A stretch of 48,500 nt of DNA from Cristatella mucedo (lineage: Eukaryota > Bryozoa > Phylactolaemata > Cristatellidae). The notes under the pieces were generated by a model. It was not told where the DNA came from. It searched no databases and saw only the letters and a list, made by a program, of their open reading frames with translations. A program made the translations under genes and the position numbers. Below, piece after piece: positions 43,988-48,500 of this stretch. Each line of letters starts with the position of its first letter. Within the stretch, counting starts at the first letter, position 1. The stretch is taken from positions 10,171,501 through 10,220,000 of the forward strand of contig WPIO01000004.1 of NCBI GenBank assembly GCA_009760855.2, given 5' to 3'.

Positions 43988-44261
43988 TATAAATCTGTCT
44001 AAGGTCTGACTGGCAGGACTTCAGTTTTCGAGTGAAAAAAGAAGCACTGGCTTTTTTAAGCTTCCGGGTGTAAACTCGAAGTAAGTCTCTGAAATTGACT
44101 AGATCTGCATCAGACCCCGATTTCCTAAAACGACGTTCAAGCGTTCGCTTAACATGGCGCACACTTTGAAGTTTTTTTTAAAGTGAAAGGAATCTTCACG
44201 ACTCTGTACACGGATAGAATGAACGGGAGCGTGCTTGTCACAAGAGCACTCCTGAGTATTT

Positions 44262-44620
44262 GGGTGAAAGAATGGAACAACCGATTTATTTTTCTGAGAT
44301 AAACCGAGGGCACGAGGAGGCTGAATCTGATGTAGAAGTTCAGTTAGCTAGGAATGACCCAATCCATGGCCGCAGGCCTTATTGGACAGAGTAAAAATGT
44401 TAATCCACTTCCTTGAACATCCGGTTGTCATCGAAGCTCCTTTAGTGAAGGATACAAATGGGCTGTATTTCTTGGATTTAAAAATCAATCTTGCTGTTAT
44501 ATCTAGGACCAACTGTAGTAGTGTAATGACTTCACTGGTAGCCCGGCCAACGCTGAATTACAGCAGTCTGATCGAGGCAGAACCACGTGATGTCCAGTGA
44601 TGAACAAAGAGCCGTCTTAA
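44262..44620 (-). mobile_element. LINE B 3' coding fragment, decayed
   Basis: On minus it carries traces of the LINE B C-terminal region (CGTGCCCTCGG, then AATAAATCGGTTGTTCCATT, then CATCAGATTCAGCC-type blocks) in the same order as 39950-40260. It abuts the 5' part of the split LINE B head to tail. Confidence 0.65.
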
Positions 44621-45050
44621 CTTCACGTCAGTGAAGGTATTGGAGGTAATTAATATAGGCATGCAGAATGCGAACAACTAAATTTGTAAAGACCAGACAC
44701 CTGCATACAACCTCTGCTTCCGTCAGGAAACGGTGATGGCTAAAGTATGGATCGGGTGGTGTCGCAGAGGAATAAATGCTATAACGAATGGCTGACGGAT
44801 CATCGAATGGCCGAGTGGCTGAAAGTAAAATAGACTAACTCATACCGATCGACCATTTTGACTGAGTAATAATGACCTTAAATATGCATTTTCATAGGCT
44901 AAGCACCCTAATATGGTTTCAGCTGTTCAGAGCATGACAAGAAAATAATGTGTCCTTCGAAATTAACTTTTCGCATCAAGCTTTAAAAATGGAGGATGTG
45001 AATGTCTCATTTTCAGGCGAAGACCGCTGCATCGATCCGTGACCTGGTGC
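44621..45050. other. no gene recognised
   Basis: AT-rich, nothing supported. Confidence 0.35.
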
Positions 45051-45052
45051 CG

Positions 45053-45241
45053 CTATTGTTGGGCACCGTCAAAATTGCCGTTCTGGCCCTTGCGAGTAGC
45101 TTTTTTCAGTTCTAGAATTCGCTTGCAGTCCGCACCCGTCAATCCCACTTCGAACATTTTACTTGCTTCCTCGGAACTCACTTCGCTTTTCATAGCGTCG
45201 CAAGCCGAGCAACTTTCAGTCGCAAAAAGGCAACATTTCAA
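45053..45241 (-). CDS. unrecognised short frame, possible exon
   Basis: A 62-codon minus frame with charged, helix-like composition (SEVSSEEASKMFEVGL, then CKRILELKKATRKGQ) and three early Cys. No family is recognised. It has no repeats and reads like protein, but is short. A chance frame is quite possible. Confidence 0.2.
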   Translation of the reverse strand: MKCCLFATESCSACDAMKSEVSSEEASKMFEVGLTGADCKRILELKKATRKGQNGNFDGAQQ

Positions 45242-45289
45242 TTGATCTCAAGCGGCCTCTGTCAAAGTGCTGTGGAAGCAAGGGGATAC

Positions 45290-45335
45290 CAAGCAGCAGC
45301 AGCAGCAGCAGCAGTAGCAGCAGCTGCAGCAGCTG
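45290..45335 (+). repeat. (CAG)n tract
   Basis: CAG repeats with a TAG and a CTG interruption; poly-Leu frames on the other strand are artefacts. Confidence 0.9.
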
Positions 45336-45822
45336 GCTTGGGGAAGTTGCTTCGGAGCCTACCGTAGAGCTAGTCTGCCCTGTTAGGGGTAGGTTAGGGT
45401 CTAGCGGAGGGGGGCCGACAGTACATCTGAGCGTGACAAGCCACGAACATAAGATCAAGCGTAGTTATAATTTACGAGTGATCCGATGAAGCAGTATTGC
45501 AAGTGTTTTTTTCAACCGCATTCCCTTAGAGAGCATTGCGAAATAAGATGGCCTGAGAAAGCGTCAGAAGAAAGCGGAGGGTTGCACTCGCTTTACTGCC
45601 ATTTCTTGGCACCTTGCTATCATAACGTCACTATGCTCTCGAGTGAAGCAACGGCGGTGGTTGGTCAAATGGTAAAAGTGGATACTGCCTATAAGAGTGA
45701 TTGCGGTTACAGGGGATAGGTTTAAGAATCACCCTTTTGCTGTCGATGTCGTTCTTGCTCGTTCTGTGTGACAATAAAGATCCCAGTGGGTAGAGCTACA
45801 CCATTATAATAAATAAAAAATA
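45336..45822. other. no gene recognised
   Basis: Includes one AATAAA at 45772 on plus and another near 45810. Nothing coding supported. Confidence 0.35.
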
Positions 45823-45823
45823 T

Positions 45824-45960
45824 AATTCATTTGTTGTATAGCTCCATAAAAGAACTTAATCTCTATTCAGGCGCTTCACATATGCCACAGGGGTCGAACC
45901 CACGCCCTGGGCCATACGTTGGTTGGGGTGAGCACCTTAACCACTGAGCTTAACCACGGC
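45824..45960 (-). mobile_element. SINE I, minus-strand copy
   Basis: AATTCATTTGTTGTATAGCT, then AGAACTTAATCTCTATTCAG, then GGGGTCGAACCC (B box) and TTAACCACTGAGCTTAACCA (A-box region). More diverged than the other copies near the middle. Confidence 0.8.
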
Positions 45961-47390
45961 TAAGCTCGGCGAATGATGTCAAATGGTAAGGCGTCGCTTG
46001 CGTCTTCTGAAAGCCTTACGTCGTAGATAGTCGTCGCGCGCTACCATCCAGGCCGCTGCTCGAATCCGAAAGCGAACGCCCGACGGGCAGCGACGACGTT
46101 TCGGTATCGCCTCATAGTTTGGCATCTCCTCGCCGAGCCGAGCTGTCATTGAACGTCGCAGACCTAAGTAAGCGACTTGAGCCACCCTTTTTTTGTGCTC
46201 TCCAAGATTGGAACAGCGAGCCAGCCAGCGAAAGTCCCCAGGTGAGCGGGCAACCCGTGCCTTTTAGCTTGGCTAAGAGTAACTCCGTGGAAAGCGAAAA
46301 CGATCTCGCTTACGCTTGTACTCGTCGAGGGAGCTCGTCAAGTGAACTCGTCGAGTGAGCTCAGCGAGCTCCTGTCGTCCAAGTCTGTGCTCCGCTTACT
46401 CGCTGTAGCCTACGAGAAATGGCCGAGGCGTCTGCGTAAGGAGTATTCTCTCTCTTTTTTTGAGAGTTCGCTCAGCTTACGCTTACGGGTCGCTGCTTTT
46501 GCCATCGGGCTGCGAAATGTCTGGCAATGCACTCGCTAGCAAACCCCTGAATCGCTAGAGCGGACAACGAAGCGAGGAGAATGCAACCAGCCGGCCACGG
46601 CGACTCGCTACAAGCAGACGTCGGGAGGAGAGCCGAGGGAGCTCCGGCAAGATGGACGGACAACCGCAAGACGCGCCTCGCGTGAGGAGACGGGCCCCAG
46701 GAGACCGCTGTTGGAAAGAATAGGCTGGTCGAGTTGCCGCCGTCATGACGCAGGTAGCGGCTGCCGAAGATTGCGACACAGTCCAGTGGCATAATTGAAC
46801 CAGACTGCCAACGGCGACGGCGAACTCTCATGAGGACCAGGACGCGGCCAGTTTCTATGGCGACTGGATGCTCTGGATGCTCCGACAACAGATTTGCGAC
46901 GACCCGAGTTCGACCTACGGGTATCCCAAGGGGGAAAGTCGGCTGTCCCCCGTGATCTCTCTCATCCTTCGTTGTCATTCTTAGTTGTAGCGCGACTCGG
47001 CGGAAAGAATGGACAGCGAACCGCTTTTAGAGGCTTGCCGCCGCCGCTGGCACCGAGTTGCACATCTCGAGCCCCAACTCAACGAATAGCGCCCGTAACG
47101 GAGCGTTCCCGCACCTGGGGAGGGGCCGAAGAAGATGGACGCCCCGACGATCGGCTGAGTGGAGAGCCGATGAGCTGAGCGCTAGAAAGATTAAGGGACA
47201 ACTTGGAAAACTGCGGCCGATGAGCAGCAGCCATTTTTTGCATCAAAACAGCGCGTGCTTTTTCCGCATTCGTTAAGAGTTTTTGTCTGGTTTTTAGGCT
47301 AAGCATAGTTCTAGCTTTTGCGGCATATGCTCGGTCATTCTGCTTTGCTAATGTCAGCTATTATTGCCTTCCGTGCGGGCCCACTCTATC
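45961..47390. other. no gene recognised
   Basis: GC-richer sequence with short frames on both strands (168 codons on minus at 46472-46978 is the longest). A small AGCTCGTCAAGTGAACTCGT-type duplication lies at 46328-46365. No family is seen. Confidence 0.35.
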
Positions 47391-48335
47391 TCAATAGCTG
47401 CCGGGGCTAGTCCTCGATAGCTGGCATGCAATCCAATCAATAGACCTTCGTAGGCGGCCCTGACGAGATTGAACTTCAAAGTTGGTGCCATGTAGGCAGG
47501 CAAAGAGCATGGCTGTTGCACGTGCTACGGTAAAAAATTTCAAGGTCACGGCAGGTCGATGGGCGACAGCCCTGACCCCGTCCTCCAGAGGCGAGTGACA
47601 TGAGCAGCTTATGCGTGCATATCGGCTGGATCGGGCTCTTCTGTTAGGCTTTCTGAAGACTTTGAGAGGCTTCGATGCCTTTGGGTCAAGGACGGAAATC
47701 AGTGGCACTTGAGACTGAGAGTGAGTGCCGTTGGAATGAGGTGGAATGAGTATCGCAGGAGTGAGTGAGTGCACAGTAACTACATTGCCTTTTTTTCTTA
47801 ATACTTGAGCTTTCGTAATGCTTGGCTTCAATTGTCGCTGCAAGGTGCACGGCAAGGTCCTAAATCCACAGGCAAAAGATCGTCTGATCTGATCTGAAAA
47901 GATCGTCGGGGCAGTGCTGAAGACATAATTCACGCATTAGTCTCACCGTGACAATAACGTAGTTGCTGTGATGCTGAAATGATCAACATAAGACAAACTG
48001 ACAACTGAGACAAAAGAATAAGCTACTTTTGGTATTTTATTAAGATTAAGCGAAAGCTGGCTAAACTATATTTCACTTCACATACATGCATAAGTTTACT
48101 TCCATAGTTTTTTTATCACATAAGTATTTTTTGCATACTATTTCTTTCTTTGCAGTGGTTCGAGCATTTATTAATTAACCTTCTCAAATGTTCATCTTAA
48201 CTCCACTTTGAAAGTCGCAGTACATGAGCCAGTGCTCATGATTAACTGTCCGGGCGGCTTGATAGGGAATGCTGTGAAGCTGGAAAGTTAGTGAAGTAAA
48301 GGTCAAGACTGATTTGATTGTCTAATTTCTGTAAT
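47391..48335. other. no gene recognised; one 180-codon minus frame
   Basis: 47391-47933 on minus is open for 180 codons with ordinary composition, but I recognise no domain, and no second feature supports it. The last 400 bases are AT-rich. Confidence 0.3.
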
Positions 48336-48460
48336 GGTGCAAGAGCCTTAGTGGTTATCCTCATTAATGCAGCAGGCAATCCCGGATTGCCTGCTCCAGG
48401 ACTAGAACAAACGGTCTAGGCTGCGAAGTTCGAGTACCCTCCCTCCGGGCAAAGACGGGG
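48336..48460 (+). other. tRNA-like segment with a perfect palindrome
   Basis: AGCCTTAGTGGTTATCC (48346-48362) resembles an A box and AGTTCGAGTACC (48428-48439) a B box. Between them are a perfect inverted repeat, AGCAGGCAATCC-C-GGATTGCCTGCT (48371-48395), and a small CTAGA...TCTAG stem. It may be the head of another tRNA-derived SINE cut by the window end, or chance. Confidence 0.35.
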
Positions 48461-48500
48461 AGGGGGACTATAGAGATGTCAGCAACCGAATAATCTTTGA

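Larger units (their letters stand above)
39842..44255 (-). mobile_element. LINE B, minus copy, split by a LINE A insertion
   Basis: Pieces in order on minus: endonuclease end and linker (44255-43988; DKHAPV, then HVKRTLERRFRKSG), the inserted LINE A with a repeat (43987-41541), the rest of the linker and RT N-terminus (41540-41215; KMVNNLLAYAERSD), RT (to about 40,000) and part of the C-terminus, cut at 39842 before the 3' UTR. Reading across the insertion site, the two linker pieces are in the same frame. The 3' cut is unusual for LINE insertion and suggests a later deletion. Confidence 0.85.

Noticed and set aside
44800-44830. A-box-like GGCCGAGTGGCTGAAAG
   Set aside because: No B box within 100 bases, so not called a tRNA or SINE.
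47391-47933. 180-codon minus frame
   Set aside because: No domain and no supporting context; kept only as a note in the spacer entry.

Overview
This window is nuclear DNA from an animal, probably an invertebrate; I could not identify the species. The signs are several L2/CR1-type LINE families, a Ty3/gypsy LTR element with a metazoan (Mag-like) gag, tRNA-derived SINEs, very long (GA)n/(CT)n tracts, and no intact protein gene longer than a few hundred codons outside the elements. There are no operons, bacterial signals or CRISPR. Most of the readable sequence is decayed retrotransposon. Single-copy genes can only be suspected as exons.

Layout. 1-9 kb: a LINE B reverse-transcriptase (RT) scrap, a tRNA-derived SINE (family I), a LINE B 3' end and a LINE A 3' end, a second SINE I, then an internally deleted LINE A (4.8-6.7 kb) and a badly decayed one (7.7-8.7 kb). 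9-22 kb: mostly unassigned, with many microsatellites and minisatellites, short LINE and SINE pieces, one coding-like but broken tract (13.8-14.9 kb) and an 18-bp-arm hairpin at 21.19-21.23 kb. 21.7-25.6 kb: a GC- and CpG-rich zone that looks like a CpG-island promoter. Its minus strand carries the best host-gene candidate, a first coding exon of a ubiquitin-like protein (22654-22829, resembling midnolin), followed by a (GA)n tract. 25.9-26.3 kb: a compound (CT)n tract. 26.8-32.2 kb: a degraded Ty3/gypsy element on the minus strand with gag, protease, RT, RNase H and integrase, a 74-base 3' LTR stub, and a 492-base RT/RNase H segment copied again beyond it with one mismatch. 33.8-34.3 kb: about 500 bases of (GA)n, followed by an unrecognised 162-codon open frame. 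35.4-44.6 kb: LINE territory. LINE B on the plus strand (35.6-36.9 kb) faces a second LINE B on the minus strand (39.8-44.25 kb), and the latter is split by a LINE A inserted into it. 44.6-48.5 kb: mostly unassigned, one SINE I, a CAG tract, and a tRNA-like segment with a 12-bp palindrome at the end.

How the parts relate. LINE A and SINE I share the same 3' tail (two short blocks around AGGGCGCT, ending in ATT repeats). This is the arrangement expected when a SINE is copied by a partner LINE. LINE B copies share a one-base deletion and a Gly in place of the first catalytic RT Asp, so they may descend from one defective source or from a segmental duplication. Every element seen here is broken, and I found no convincing autonomous copy. 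The window reads as an old, repeatedly invaded intergenic or intronic region with a CpG-rich promoter in the middle.
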